64,000 bases of DNA from Aestuariivivens sediminis (GCF_022662105.1 NZ_JAKMCP010000002.1:372001-436000), one strand, 5' to 3'. Numbered from the stretch's first letter, positions 43,587 to 52,920 are shown. Numbers and translations: made by a program. Notes: a model not told the origin generated them from the letters alone.

Positions 43587-44027
43587 ATGCAGTCTCTTTA
43601 CGAATTTCTTCGCGCAAAGAATTATACCCGTGTAAAATTACACCTTACCAGGACCAATCATTTCGAAATTAAAGCCACTATAAATGGTGTCAAAGGCGTG
43701 TTCATTTTAGACACGGGAGCCTCCAATTCCTGCGTGGACTTTGAATCTATTGAAACTTTCAAATTAAATGCCGAAGATTCTATTGTTAAAGCTGCCGGAG
43801 CAGGGGCATTGGATATGGAAACTAAAACCGCCAAAAAAAATAAGATAAAAATTGGCAAGTGGAAGAAAAATAAAGTCGTCCTTGTCCTTTTTAATCTTAC
43901 TCATGTTAATACGGCTCTGTTAAATCATAATTCAAAACCGGTCGATGGTATTATTGGTGCCGATATCTTAAAAAAGGCAAAAGCCATTATCGATTACGAA
44001 AAAAAATACCTGTATTTAAAACTGTAA
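43587..44027 (+). CDS. Small retropepsin-like aspartyl protease
   Basis: A 146-residue single-domain clan AA protease. The catalytic triad is D-T-G in VFILDTGASNSCVDF (about residue 46), followed by the hydrophobic-Gly motif VDGIIGADIL (about 124). As a single domain it should act as a homodimer, unlike the two-domain protein at 5345. No signal peptide is seen, so it may be cytoplasmic. Its substrate is unknown. The 199-base gap downstream (44028-44226) holds only small inverted repeats, AGGCTA/TAGCCT and AGTCTTT/AAAGACT, and may terminate the two convergent genes. Confidence 0.85.
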   Translation: MQSLYEFLRAKNYTRVKLHLTRTNHFEIKATINGVKGVFILDTGASNSCVDFESIETFKLNAEDSIVKAAGAGALDMETKTAKKNKIKIGKWKKNKVVLVLFNLTHVNTALLNHNSKPVDGIIGADILKKAKAIIDYEKKYLYLKL

Positions 44028-44226
44028 GTAGTGGATATAAATGGCAGGCTAAAAAATATAAAATAGCCTATTAAGATCATATTTACAGCATCCCATCACA
44101 CCGATTCGTCCTGTTGTTCAGCGCTTGAGTTAAGATTTGGACCGTACTCAAATATAACGGTACAGGACGCCTGATCCAGTCTTTTTAAAGACAGTAATAG
44201 GTATATTGAAAGTGGAGGTGGGTATT

Positions 44227-45441
44227 TTACAATTCTAGGGCTTTCTTAACATCATTGTTCATTAAATGCTCAACCGGATGCTCTAAGGCTTCTTTTACAG
44301 CCACCAGGAAGCCCACACTTTCTTTACCATCAATAATTCTGTGATCATAGGATAAGGCCACATACATAACCGGTCTAATTTCAACTTTGCCATCAATAGC
44401 CACGGGCCGTTCAACAATGTTATGCATTCCTAAGATCCCGCTTTGTGGTGGATTGATGATTGGCGTGGAGAGCATACTGCCAAAGACTCCGCCATTGGAT
44501 ATGGTAAATGTCCCGCCGGTCATTTCGTCCACCGTAATCTGTCCGTCACGCGCTCGAATGGCCAATCGCTTTACTTCAGATTCAACCCCTCTAAAACTTA
44601 AGTTTTCTGCATTGCGCATCACAGGAACCATTAACCCTTTTGGACCGGAAACCGCAATACTGATATCACAAAAATCAAAGGATATCATATCCTTTCCGTC
44701 AATCATGGAGTTAACTGCCGGATACATTTTTAAAGCTCTAACCACGGCCAGGGTAAAGAAGCTCATAAAGCCTAATCCCACACCATGTTTAGCCTTAAAG
44801 GTTTCCTTATATTCATTTCGAAGCGCAAAAATGGGCGACATATCCACTTCGTTAAAGGTCGTTAACATGGCCGTCGTATTTTTTGCTTCTACCAGACGTT
44901 CGGCAACCTTTCGTCGCAACATGGACATTTTAGTTCTGGTAGTGCCTCTGTTCCCTCCTGTTGGCGTACCCATGGAAGGTACGGCATTCATAGCATCGTC
45001 CTTCGTTATTCTTCCATCCTTGCCCGTACCGGAAACTGCTGCGGGATCCATGTCTTTCTCAGCCAATATCTTCTTTGCTGCAGGACTGGCCGTGCCGGCG
45101 GCATAGGTCTCACTTTTAACTGCTCCGGAACTGGCCCTTTGTTCCGGTTTGGGTTGCTCCTTTTTTTGAGTGTCCTTAGGAGCTTCCGCGCCTTCCGGTT
45201 TTTTGGCATCTGTATCAATCAAACAAACTACGGCGCCAACGGCCACGGCATCACCTTCCTCCGCTTTAAGCGTTATGGTTCCACTAGCTTCAGCAGGCAA
45301 TTCAAGTGTTGCTTTATCACTGTCCACTTCTGCTATGGCCTGGTCCTTCTCAACGTAATCCCCGTCTTCAACCAACCATGTTGCTATTTCAACCTCAGTA
45401 ATCGACTCTCCCGGAGAAGGCACTTTCATTTCTAAAATCAT
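44227..45441 (-). CDS. sucB: 2-oxoglutarate dehydrogenase E2 (dihydrolipoyl succinyltransferase)
   Basis: A 404-residue core enzyme of the OGDH complex, transferring succinyl from lipoamide to CoA. Domains in order are a lipoyl domain (1-76) with the lipoylated K43 in [12 protein letters not shown], an Ala/Pro/Lys linker, a peripheral-subunit-binding domain (about 118-153: [35 protein letters not shown]), and the catalytic acyltransferase domain to the end with [18 protein letters not shown] (catalytic His and Asp, near 373). One lipoyl domain is normal for E2o. sucA lies 50 bases upstream on the same strand; the two form an operon. Confidence 0.96.
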   Translation of the reverse strand: MILEMKVPSPGESITEVEIATWLVEDGDYVEKDQAIAEVDSDKATLELPAEASGTITLKAEEGDAVAVGAVVCLIDTDAKKPEGAEAPKDTQKKEQPKPEQRASSGAVKSETYAAGTASPAAKKILAEKDMDPAAVSGTGKDGRITKDDAMNAVPSMGTPTGGNRGTTRTKMSMLRRKVAERLVEAKNTTAMLTTFNEVDMSPIFALRNEYKETFKAKHGVGLGFMSFFTLAVVRALKMYPAVNSMIDGKDMISFDFCDISIAVSGPKGLMVPVMRNAENLSFRGVESEVKRLAIRARDGQITVDEMTGGTFTISNGGVFGSMLSTPIINPPQSGILGMHNIVERPVAIDGKVEIRPVMYVALSYDHRIIDGKESVGFLVAVKEALEHPVEHLMNNDVKKALEL

Positions 45442-45491
45442 GCGTTATAATTTTAATCGTATTGTAAATTAATGTTTTTCTTAATCGTGTC

Positions 45492-48236
45492 TTATTTTGT
45501 GACATTGAAAACGGCATCTATGACACGCTGTTGTCTACTCTTATCCCTCGTACTCGAACCCGGTGCAGGTACAGAACTAAGTGCTCTGGAATACACGGTC
45601 AACTCCACTAAATTCATATGCTGTAACATATAGCTCCACGCCCCCATATTTTTGGGTTCTTCTTGTGCCCATGCATAGGTTTCAACATTGGGGTATTTAT
45701 CGATAATCTCCTGTATTTTGTCAAAATGTAATGGAAATAACTGCTCTATTCTTATTAGAGCGATGTCGTCTCGCTCCAGTTTTTCTCTTTCAGCCAACAG
45801 ATCATAATAGAATTTCCCGGTACAGAACACTAATTTTTTAACTTTATTCGGTTTCAAGGTGTCATCAATAACTTCTTGAAATTGCCCGGTTGCCAAGTCA
45901 TTTAAGGAGGATACCGCCCGCGGATGACGCAATAAACTTTTTGGAGTAAAGACAATTAATGGCTTTCTGAAGTTACGTTTCATCTGACGACGCAATAAAT
46001 GAAAGAAATTTGCCGGTGTGGTACAATCTGCAACAATCATGTTATCATTTCCACATAGTTGTAAATAACGTTCCATTCTTGCTGAAGAATGCTCCGAACC
46101 CTGTCCCTCATAACCATGCGGTAACAAAACAACAATACCGTTTTGGGATTTCCATTTATCTTCAGCGGCCGATAAATATTGATCGAAAATAATTTGGGCT
46201 CCATTGCTGAAATCTCCAAACTGTGCCTCCCATATGGTTAATGTATTGGGGTTTGCCATGGCATATCCGTAGTCGAAACCCAGGACACCGTATTCAGAGA
46301 GTAAGGAATTATAAATATCCATACGCCCTGAATTATTCGCATTGGTATTCAGGAGGTTGATCCGTTCTTCTGTCTTTTCGTCACGCAGTATGGCATGTCG
46401 ATGGCTAAAGGTCCCCCGTTCGACATCCTGCCCTGAAATACGCACATTATAACCCTCCTCCATCAAGCTTCCATAGGCCAAGGTCTCACCCATTCCCCAA
46501 TCCAGGTTGTCCTCTTCAAAAACCATTTTATAACGCCCTTCCAATATGCGTTCTGCCTTTCTTAAAAACGTCGCTCCTTCGGGAACGGTTGAAATGACCT
46601 TCGAGATATGTTCAAGCTTTTCTTTTGGATAGGCCGTCTCAACTGATGCTAACATGGCCTCTAATCCCTGTCTTTGGAAGCCTTCCCAGCGCTCCTGCAT
46701 AAATTCCCTGACCTTAGAAGATTCGGCATGTCTGGACTTTTCATATTCCCGTTCCAGGGTCTCTTTAAACTCAGCAACAATACCTTCTGAATAGGCTTTA
46801 TCTATGGTTCCCGAAGCTATGAGCTTATCGGAATAGATCTTAAACGGATTAGGGTGCTTTGCTATGTATTTGTAAAGTTTAGGTTGTGTGAATCGCGGTT
46901 CATCTCCCTCATTATGTCCATATTTTCGGTACCCCAGTAAATCAATATATACGTCCTTTTTAAAGCGCATTCTATATTCCAATGCCAATTCAACCCCGTG
47001 CACAACAGCCTCGGCATCATCGGAATTGATATGTAAAACGGGCGATAGTGTTACTTTGGCCACATCTGTACAATAGGTGCTGGATCGGGCATCCAAATAA
47101 TTGGTGGTAAACCCGATCTGGTTGTTTACAACAATATGAATGGTTCCACCTGTTTTGTAGCCATTCAACAAACTCATTTGTGCGACTTCATAGGCAACGC
47201 CCTGTCCTGCAATGGCAGAATCGCCATGCACAATGATAGGCAGTATTTTAGAATTATCCCCACCGTAATCCGAATCAATTTTGGCTCGTGTAATGCCCTC
47301 TGCAACAGGTGCAACGGTTTCTAAATGCGATGGATTGGGGACCAGGTTCATCTTGATGTTTTTCCCGTTTTGATAGGTTTTATCAAGTGTAAAACCCAGG
47401 TGGTATTTCACATCGCCATCGATATTTTCATCCTCAAAATCCTTACCGTCAAACTCACTGAAAAGTTCCTTTATCGGCTTTCTAAAAATGTTTACCAGAG
47501 TGTTTAGTCGGCCGCGATGGGCCATGCCCAATACACATTCCTTGACCCCGTATTTTTCAACGGAATAAAAAAGCACATTACTTATGGCCGGAATTAAGGA
47601 CTCCCCCCCTTCTAATGAAAACCGCTTTTGACCGACATATTTTGTCTGTAAAAAATGTTCAAAGGTAACCGCTTGATTGATTTTTGAAAGAATGTATTTT
47701 TTGGTCTCTATCGAAAAATTAGGCTGATTGTCATTGACATTAAGTCGATCCTGCCACCACTGTATAACCTCCGGATTACGCAAATACATGTATTCCACAC
47801 CTATGGAGCTACAATAAATGCGATCCAGATGTGCGATGATTTCACGTAGGGTTGTCGCGCCAATACCTAAAATTTCACCGGCACTAAAAACCGTATCCAA
47901 ATCGTCTTTGGAAAGATTAAAATTTTTGATGTCCAGTGTTGGAAAATAACTCCTCCGTTCCCGGACGGGATTGGTCTTGGTAAACAAATGCCCTCGCATT
48001 CTGTAACCGTCTATTAACCTGACCACATAGAATTCCTTATGGACATGATCTGTTAATTGATGAGAATCCTCGCGTTCAATCTCCCCATTTAACCCGTAGC
48101 TTTCGTTTCCAAAATCGTAGCCTTGAAAAAAAGCCCTCCAACTGGGTTCTACACTGTCCGGGTTTTGAATATATTGGTCGTACAAATCAGCAAAATATGC
48201 TGTATGCGCTGCATTTAAGAATGAAAATTTATCCAT
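45492..48236 (-). CDS. sucA: 2-oxoglutarate dehydrogenase E1
   Basis: A 914-residue thiamine-diphosphate-dependent decarboxylase of the TCA cycle. The N-terminal segment FLNAAHTAYFADLYDQYIQNPDSVEPSW (shortened) that binds the core is present. The TPP-binding core includes LGMAHRGRLNTLVN, HGDSAIAGQGVAYEVAQMS and the GDGxxN-type NNQIGFTT. The transketolase-like pyrimidine-binding half includes ERGTFSHRHAIL, LLPHGYEGQGSEHSSARMERYLQ and PKSLLRHPRAVS. The C-terminus reads AWAQEEPKNMGAWSY. Full length for E1o. It leads the sucAB operon; the third component, E3, is elsewhere. Confidence 0.97.
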   Translation of the reverse strand: MDKFSFLNAAHTAYFADLYDQYIQNPDSVEPSWRAFFQGYDFGNESYGLNGEIEREDSHQLTDHVHKEFYVVRLIDGYRMRGHLFTKTNPVRERRSYFPTLDIKNFNLSKDDLDTVFSAGEILGIGATTLREIIAHLDRIYCSSIGVEYMYLRNPEVIQWWQDRLNVNDNQPNFSIETKKYILSKINQAVTFEHFLQTKYVGQKRFSLEGGESLIPAISNVLFYSVEKYGVKECVLGMAHRGRLNTLVNIFRKPIKELFSEFDGKDFEDENIDGDVKYHLGFTLDKTYQNGKNIKMNLVPNPSHLETVAPVAEGITRAKIDSDYGGDNSKILPIIVHGDSAIAGQGVAYEVAQMSLLNGYKTGGTIHIVVNNQIGFTTNYLDARSSTYCTDVAKVTLSPVLHINSDDAEAVVHGVELALEYRMRFKKDVYIDLLGYRKYGHNEGDEPRFTQPKLYKYIAKHPNPFKIYSDKLIASGTIDKAYSEGIVAEFKETLEREYEKSRHAESSKVREFMQERWEGFQRQGLEAMLASVETAYPKEKLEHISKVISTVPEGATFLRKAERILEGRYKMVFEEDNLDWGMGETLAYGSLMEEGYNVRISGQDVERGTFSHRHAILRDEKTEERINLLNTNANNSGRMDIYNSLLSEYGVLGFDYGYAMANPNTLTIWEAQFGDFSNGAQIIFDQYLSAAEDKWKSQNGIVVLLPHGYEGQGSEHSSARMERYLQLCGNDNMIVADCTTPANFFHLLRRQMKRNFRKPLIVFTPKSLLRHPRAVSSLNDLATGQFQEVIDDTLKPNKVKKLVFCTGKFYYDLLAEREKLERDDIALIRIEQLFPLHFDKIQEIIDKYPNVETYAWAQEEPKNMGAWSYMLQHMNLVELTVYSRALSSVPAPGSSTRDKSRQQRVIDAVFNVTK

Positions 48237-48604
48237 TTTAATCTTTAAAAACCTTAGGCCTTGTCAAAATATTTACCAAAAATACAACTTTTAACAAAAT
48301 GAGGTATTGAATTAACATATTTATAATCCTAATTGTCATTTTAAAAACAGCCTGATTCATACGTTACAGGAATGCCCGTTTTTAAGCTCACTTTTTAATA
48401 ATTATGCAAAACATAAAATCTCTTAGGCCATGCTTTCATGCCGGGTTATCGGAGGTTTAATCCTTAAAAATTCGAGTTCCAAACATCAAAAAAAAAGTAC
48501 CCCTACCGCTAAATAGCCTCTCGTGCTTAAGGGGGATTATTTTTGAGTTCCTTTCCGGTTTCCATTCTCTTTTATTTCAAAACATGTCTAAGGAAAACAT
48601 AAAA
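48237..48604. other. Divergent intergenic region between sucA and the nos cluster
   Basis: Together with the boxes that follow, this 451-base gap has no gene. The sucA-proximal end is AT-rich; CAAAAATA at 48277-48284 (TATTTTTG on the - strand) is a possible sucA -7 element without a matching -33. Around 48493-48530 a CCCCTA...TTAAGGGGG stretch could form an imperfect hairpin. Confidence 0.4.
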
Positions 48605-48620
48605 AGGACAATTTTATCCT
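48605..48620 (+). promoter_or_regulatory. Candidate Rrf2-family operator upstream of the nos cluster
   Basis: The imperfect palindrome AGGACAATTTTATCCT. The 20 bases from GACAATTTTATCCTAAATAT match, with two differences, bases 56248-56267 in the promoter of the Rrf2 gene at the far end of the cluster. Inferred regulator: that Rrf2 protein. Confidence 0.5.
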
Positions 48621-48624
48621 AAAT

Positions 48625-48638
48625 ATGATTTATATCAT
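48625..48638 (+). promoter_or_regulatory. FNR/CRP-type palindrome in the nos promoter
   Basis: ATGAT-TTAT-ATCAT is a perfect inverted repeat containing TGAT-N4-ATCA, the core of FNR/Dnr-type sites. Its centre is about 42 bases before the start site predicted from TAGTTTTG at 48661, the class II activator position. Confidence 0.6.
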
Positions 48639-48660
48639 TTTTTATGATAAGTAATCCTTA

Positions 48661-48668
48661 TAGTTTTG
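48661..48668 (+). promoter_or_regulatory. -7 element of the nos operon (TAGTTTTG)
   Basis: TAGTTTTG fits TAnnTTTG; the predicted start is near 48674, some 14 bases before the ATG at 48688. No TTG is at the -33 position, as expected for an activator-dependent promoter. Confidence 0.55.
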
Positions 48669-48687
48669 CTTTATTAAATCCATCACT

Positions 48688-49188
48688 ATGACAACAAGAC
48701 TCATTTTCATTTCCCTGTGCTTTGCCATTTTTTTAATGAATTGTGGCGGTAAGGAAGACAAAAAGAAAGAAGGCTTTTCCTATGAAAAAAAGACGGCAAC
48801 CGAACATACCGTAAAAACAGCTGAAACAGTGCCCGCTTCAAAACAGGTCGCCCTTAACAATAAAGGGGTTGGCCCGATCACCTCTATCGAACTGGACGCT
48901 GAAATAAATCAGGACCTGGCCGCAAAAGGGGAAGATGTCTACAAAAAAATGTGCACGGCCTGCCATAGACCGGACAAGAAATTCATTGGTCCGCCACCAA
49001 CAGGCATCCTTGAACGCAGAAGTCCGGAGTGGATTATGAACATGATCTTAAACCCGGAGGGCATGGTTCAGAAAGACCCTCTTGCCAAAGCATTACTCAT
49101 TGAATTTAATGGTTCTCCAATGGCCAATCAAAACTTGACCCAGGAAGAGGCAAGAGCTGTGTTAGAATACTTTAGAACTCTTAAATAA
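48688..49188 (+). CDS. Cytochrome c lipoprotein of the nos cluster
   Basis: A 166-residue lipoprotein: signal ending FLMNC (cysteine at 19), then a charged, flexible linker to about 70, then one class I-type cytochrome c domain. Heme attachment is C89-T-A-C92-H93 (MCTACHRP), and the likely Met axial ligand is M145 (NGSPMANQN). Anchored in the envelope, it is placed to pass electrons to NosZ in the periplasm. In clade II nos clusters c-type cytochromes commonly precede nosZ, replacing the NosR route. First gene of the operon, seven bases before the fasciclin gene. Confidence 0.92.
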   Translation: MTTRLIFISLCFAIFLMNCGGKEDKKKEGFSYEKKTATEHTVKTAETVPASKQVALNNKGVGPITSIELDAEINQDLAAKGEDVYKKMCTACHRPDKKFIGPPPTGILERRSPEWIMNMILNPEGMVQKDPLAKALLIEFNGSPMANQNLTQEEARAVLEYFRTLK

Positions 49189-49195
49189 TTATCCT

Positions 49196-49771
49196 ATGAA
49201 ACCCATTAAAACACGAGTCGTTGTTTTTGCACTTCTGGCATTCTTATGCGCCTGTAAAAACAATAGCAGTAATAACACGAAGGACAACCCCGTTTTAAAA
49301 TCGGAGTCCTCCTCAAATGAAAAAACGGGTCAGGCCTTCATCACCGATGATGAAGCCACACCTAATTGCCTGCAAATTGCAATACAATCACCAGACCATA
49401 GCACATTGGTAGCAGCTGTTCAGGCCGCTGAAGTGGAAAATGCCTTGGTTAATGTCGGGCCTCTAACTGTTTTTGCACCAACCGATGCAGCCTTCAACAA
49501 CTTACCGGAAGGAACAGTAGAGAATTTATTGAAACCTGAAAACAAGGAAACCTTAGGCAATATTTTAAAATACCATGTAACACCCGGTAACCTAAGCATT
49601 GCCATCTTAACCAAACTTCCAAAATTAGGGCAGGCCAATAACCAGTATGTCACTGTAGAAGTTGTGGATGGCAAACCCATAATTGGTGGAGCTAATATTA
49701 TTGCCTCTGTTAAAGCAGGTAATGGTATAGTACATGTAATCGACAAGGTATTACTCCCTCCAACTGAATGA
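49196..49771 (+). CDS. Fasciclin-domain lipoprotein of the nos cluster
   Basis: A 191-residue lipoprotein: signal ending FLCAC (cysteine near 20), a low-complexity linker (NNSSNNTKDN), and a single FAS1 domain (about 58-190). H1/H2 motifs are TVFAPTDAAFNNLPEGTV and a late NGIVHVIDKVLLP. FAS1 domains mediate adhesion or bind small ligands. One inside a nitrous oxide reductase operon is unexpected, though it lies seven bases after the cytochrome gene and 28 before nosZ, so it is co-expressed. A chaperone, electron-shuttle docking or copper-site role is speculation. Confidence 0.88.
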   Translation: MKPIKTRVVVFALLAFLCACKNNSSNNTKDNPVLKSESSSNEKTGQAFITDDEATPNCLQIAIQSPDHSTLVAAVQAAEVENALVNVGPLTVFAPTDAAFNNLPEGTVENLLKPENKETLGNILKYHVTPGNLSIAILTKLPKLGQANNQYVTVEVVDGKPIIGGANIIASVKAGNGIVHVIDKVLLPPTE

Positions 49772-49799
49772 CAAAATCTTAATTTAAAATTATACCAAA

Positions 49800-51764
49800 A
49801 TGAAGAATATAATAAAATTAGCAACCGCAACATTAAGTATGCTTTTAGCATTTACAAGTTGTAATAATTCCAAGCAATCCAGTTCTGGTGCATTGGCAAG
49901 TAATGTGGCAGATAAAGTTTATGTAGCTCCCGGAGAGCATGACGAATTTTACGCCTTTATCTCCGGAGGATTTAATGGACAATTATCGGTTTACGGTTTG
50001 CCTTCTGGTCGTTTATTTAAGGTCATTCCCGTATTCTCCCAAGATGCCGAAAAAGCTTATGGCTATAGTGAAGAAACCAAACCCATGCTAAATACCTCTT
50101 TTGGTTTTGTGCCATGGGATGATTTACACCATCCGGACATTTCCCAAACCAATGGAAAATTAGATGGTCGATATGTTTTTGTAAACGGGAACAATACCCC
50201 AAGAATAGCCAAAGTAGACTTAACTACTTTTGAGACCACCGAAATTATAGAGATTCCAAACAGTGCTGGAAACCATAGCTCTTCTTATGTTACCGACAAT
50301 ACAGAATATGTTGTCGCCGGAACTCGATTTGCCGTGCCAATTCCCCAAAAGGACATCCCTATAAAAGAATACAAAGGCAACTTTAAAGGCACACTTTCAT
50401 TTATAAAAGTGAATCCAGAAGATGGAGGCATGAGCATTAAATTCCAACTTTTAATGCCTGGTTTTGATTATGACAAAGCACATCCCGGACGTGGAAAATC
50501 GCACGGTTGGTTCTTCTTTACAACTTATAATACCGAAGAAGCCAGCACTCTTTTGGAAGTTAACGCCTCCCAAAATGACAAAGACTTTATCGCTGCGGTA
50601 AACTGGAAAAAAATTGAAGAATACGTAAACAACGGTGGTGGCAAAACTGTACCGGCAAACTATGCTCATAATGTATATGACGAACCCACACAAATGGCTA
50701 CTTCAACCCTAAAAAAAGAAGTTCTTATAGTAGATCCTGCAGAAGTCCCTGGTGCTGTTTACTTCTTACCTACACCTAAGTCGCCACACGGGTGTGATGT
50801 AGACCCTACAGGAGAATACATTGTTGGCAGTGGTAAATTATCGGCCAACGTTACTGTTCACTCTTACACCAAAATGATCGATGCCATTGAAAACAAAAAA
50901 TTTGCGGGAGAAGCCTATGGCATTCCTATATTAAACTTTGAAGATGTTCTAGCTGGAGCTGTTGAACAACCTGGGTTAGGGCCCCTCCATACAGAGTTCG
51001 ATAATGAAGGGAACGCTTATACGTCGTTCTTTATATCTTCAGAAATTGTAAAATGGAAATTAGGTACTTGGGAAGTGGTCGACAGGCAACCTTGCTACTA
51101 TTCCGTAGGTCACTTGATGATCCCCGGAGGTAATTCACAAAAACCTTTTGGAAAATATGTGCTGGCCATGAACAAGATAACCAAGGACCGGTACTTACCA
51201 ACCGGACCAGAGGTTACCCAATCGGCGCAGCTGTATGATATTTCCGGAAATAAAATGGAATTACTTTTGGATTTCCCAACGGTAGGCGAACCACACTATG
51301 CAGCCGGTTGTCCCGCCGATATTATAAAACCTCATTCTAAAAAGATTTTCTCTCTGGAAGACAACAAACATCCATTTGCAACAAAATCTGAATTAGACAC
51401 CAAGGTGATACGCGATGGCAATACCGTGCATATCTATATGACCACCATACGCAGTCACTTTTCACCCGATAACATTGAAGGCATAAAAGTGGGGGATAAA
51501 GTATACTTCCACGTGACCAATCTGGAACAGGATTACGATGTGCCTCATGGGGTGAGTATGATTGGAGCCAATACTTCAGAATTGCTCATTATGCCGGGAC
51601 AAACCGAAACCTTCCTTTGGGAACCAAAGCAGGTAGGCGTATGGCCTTTTTATTGTACTGATTTTTGTTCTGCACTACATCAAGAAATGCAAGGATATGT
51701 TCGCGTATCAGGCCCACAATCCAATACGCCATTAAAATGGTCTCTTGGTGAGGACATTGAATAA
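49800..51764 (+). CDS. nosZ: Nitrous-oxide reductase, clade II type
   Basis: A 654-residue multicopper enzyme reducing N2O to N2 in the periplasm. The signal has a lipobox (LLAFTSC, C21) and no twin-arginine motif, so export is Sec-type, a hallmark of clade II (atypical) NosZ. The N-terminal beta-propeller holds CuZ histidines (DDLHHPDIS, H110-H111, and further His such as SPHGCDVDP). The C-terminal cupredoxin domain has the CuA site: DVPHGVSM and C619-TDF-C623-SAL-H627-QE-M630. Length fits the family. Followed by a hairpin that may reduce transcription into the maturation genes. Confidence 0.97.
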   Translation: MKNIIKLATATLSMLLAFTSCNNSKQSSSGALASNVADKVYVAPGEHDEFYAFISGGFNGQLSVYGLPSGRLFKVIPVFSQDAEKAYGYSEETKPMLNTSFGFVPWDDLHHPDISQTNGKLDGRYVFVNGNNTPRIAKVDLTTFETTEIIEIPNSAGNHSSSYVTDNTEYVVAGTRFAVPIPQKDIPIKEYKGNFKGTLSFIKVNPEDGGMSIKFQLLMPGFDYDKAHPGRGKSHGWFFFTTYNTEEASTLLEVNASQNDKDFIAAVNWKKIEEYVNNGGGKTVPANYAHNVYDEPTQMATSTLKKEVLIVDPAEVPGAVYFLPTPKSPHGCDVDPTGEYIVGSGKLSANVTVHSYTKMIDAIENKKFAGEAYGIPILNFEDVLAGAVEQPGLGPLHTEFDNEGNAYTSFFISSEIVKWKLGTWEVVDRQPCYYSVGHLMIPGGNSQKPFGKYVLAMNKITKDRYLPTGPEVTQSAQLYDISGNKMELLLDFPTVGEPHYAAGCPADIIKPHSKKIFSLEDNKHPFATKSELDTKVIRDGNTVHIYMTTIRSHFSPDNIEGIKVGDKVYFHVTNLEQDYDVPHGVSMIGANTSELLIMPGQTETFLWEPKQVGVWPFYCTDFCSALHQEMQGYVRVSGPQSNTPLKWSLGEDIE

Positions 51765-51806
51765 AGAACTTTAGGGAAATTTTGTTTTAGTGTTTATTTT
51801 CCTATC

Positions 51807-51839
51807 AAAGGCGAGAGAACTTTTCGCTCTCGCCTTTTT
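51807..51839 (+). terminator. Terminator-like hairpin inside the nos operon
   Basis: AAAGGCGAGAG pairs with CTCTCGCCTTT across a nine-base loop, followed by a short T run, between nosZ and the next gene. It may be an attenuator giving more nosZ than maturation-gene transcript. Confidence 0.75.
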
Positions 51840-51876
51840 ATGAAAACACTTGAAAGCTTTAACCTTCAGACTTCAC

Positions 51877-52476
51877 ATGATGAAAAAGTCAAATATTATA
51901 ATGCTTATTGCCGCACTACTCCCTTTAGGGCTGTTCCTTTTTCCACTTTGGAAGATCACCCTGGAGGCCCCGCAATACCCAACACCCCTGGGCATGTATA
52001 TCCATATCAATGATTTTTCCGATGCCAATCCGCACGACATTAAAAACATTAATTTAATGAATCATTATGTAGGTATGAAATACATTCCGGAGGCCATTCC
52101 AGAATTTAAAATTTTCCCATTGGGTATTCTTATTACCACCCTTATTGGAGTCATCATAGCATTTAAAGGCAACTATAAATGGTTTTTATACTGGTTTATT
52201 TTAATGGTCCTATTAAGTACTGCCGGAATATATGATTTTTATTTATGGGAACACGATTATGGTCATGATCTGGACCCTAAGGCCATTATGAAATTTACCA
52301 ATCCCGATGGATCCGTGATGGGTTTTCAACCGCCCTTATTCGGAACCAAACAAATATTAAATTTTACAGCACATTCCTATCCGAGATTGGGTGCCTATTT
52401 CCTGGGGCTAGGAATTTTCAGCTCCTTAATAGCCTATAAAATGGGAAAGAAAAACTACAAAAAAGGTAATTTATAA
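51877..52476 (+). CDS. Membrane protein of clade II nos clusters
   Basis: About 199 residues with roughly four TM helices: IIMLIAALLPLGLFLFPLWKI near the start, then FPLGILITTLIGVIIAF, YWFILMVLLSTAGIYDFYLW and YFLGLGIFSSLIAYKMG. A periplasmic loop after TM1 carries YPTPLGMYIHINDF and a later loop has HDYGHDLDPKAIMKF. I do not know its function. It stands between nosZ and nosL, where similar proteins are regularly found in Bacteroidota nos clusters. Starts at ATG 51877 or ATG 51880; a longer TTG version from 51850 lies right behind the hairpin and is less likely. Its stop codon abuts the nosL ATG. Confidence 0.75.
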   Translation: MMKKSNIIMLIAALLPLGLFLFPLWKITLEAPQYPTPLGMYIHINDFSDANPHDIKNINLMNHYVGMKYIPEAIPEFKIFPLGILITTLIGVIIAFKGNYKWFLYWFILMVLLSTAGIYDFYLWEHDYGHDLDPKAIMKFTNPDGSVMGFQPPLFGTKQILNFTAHSYPRLGAYFLGLGIFSSLIAYKMGKKNYKKGNL

Positions 52477-52920
52477 ATGGCAATCAAAATACTAAAATAC
52501 GGTCTATTCCTTGTCCTTGCTCTTATATTTGCGGGTTGTAATGTCGCGCCTCAAGCCATAGATTATGGACATGAGAGCTGCTATTTTTGCAAAATGACGA
52601 TTGTGGATAAGGTGCATGCCGCAGAATTGGTCACTCAAAAAGGTAAGGTGTACAAGTTCGATGCCACCGAATGTATGATTCACTTTATGAAAGATTTTAA
52701 TGTTGCTGAAATTGAATTATACCTGTCCAACAATTTTACAGAACCTGAAGTCCTCATCGATGCTACGGAAGCCACCTTTTTAATAAGTAAACAAATTCCC
52801 AGTCCTATGGGTGCTTTTTTATCGGCTTTTAAATACAGGAGCGATGCTGAAAAAATACAACAGGAAAATGGCGGTCGTTTATATAACTGGAATGAACTTC
52901 TTCTGCATTTGAGCGAATAA
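52477..52920 (+). CDS. nosL: NosL, copper chaperone for NosZ
   Basis: A 147-residue lipoprotein: signal MAIKILKYGLFLVLALIFAGC (C21, shortened in places). The conserved copper-binding core is C35-YF-C38-KM40 (ESCYFCKMTI), and a second conserved stretch is KFDATECMIHFM with C66-M67. NosL delivers Cu(I) to apo-NosZ for CuZ assembly. Its ATG starts directly after the previous stop codon. Slightly shorter than proteobacterial NosL. Confidence 0.95.
   Translation: MAIKILKYGLFLVLALIFAGCNVAPQAIDYGHESCYFCKMTIVDKVHAAELVTQKGKVYKFDATECMIHFMKDFNVAEIELYLSNNFTEPEVLIDATEATFLISKQIPSPMGAFLSAFKYRSDAEKIQQENGGRLYNWNELLLHLSE

Noticed and set aside
44048-44226. Terminators between the aspartyl protease and sucB
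   Set aside because: Small inverted repeats exist, but none has both a strong stem and a clear T run, so no terminator is called.
44387-45106. 239-codon frame on the + strand
   Set aside because: Antisense to sucB, which is certain from lipoyl and catalytic motifs.
51850-51876. TTG start for the nos membrane protein
   Set aside because: It lies only 11 bases after the hairpin; ATG 51877 or 51880 gives a normal basic start before the first membrane helix.
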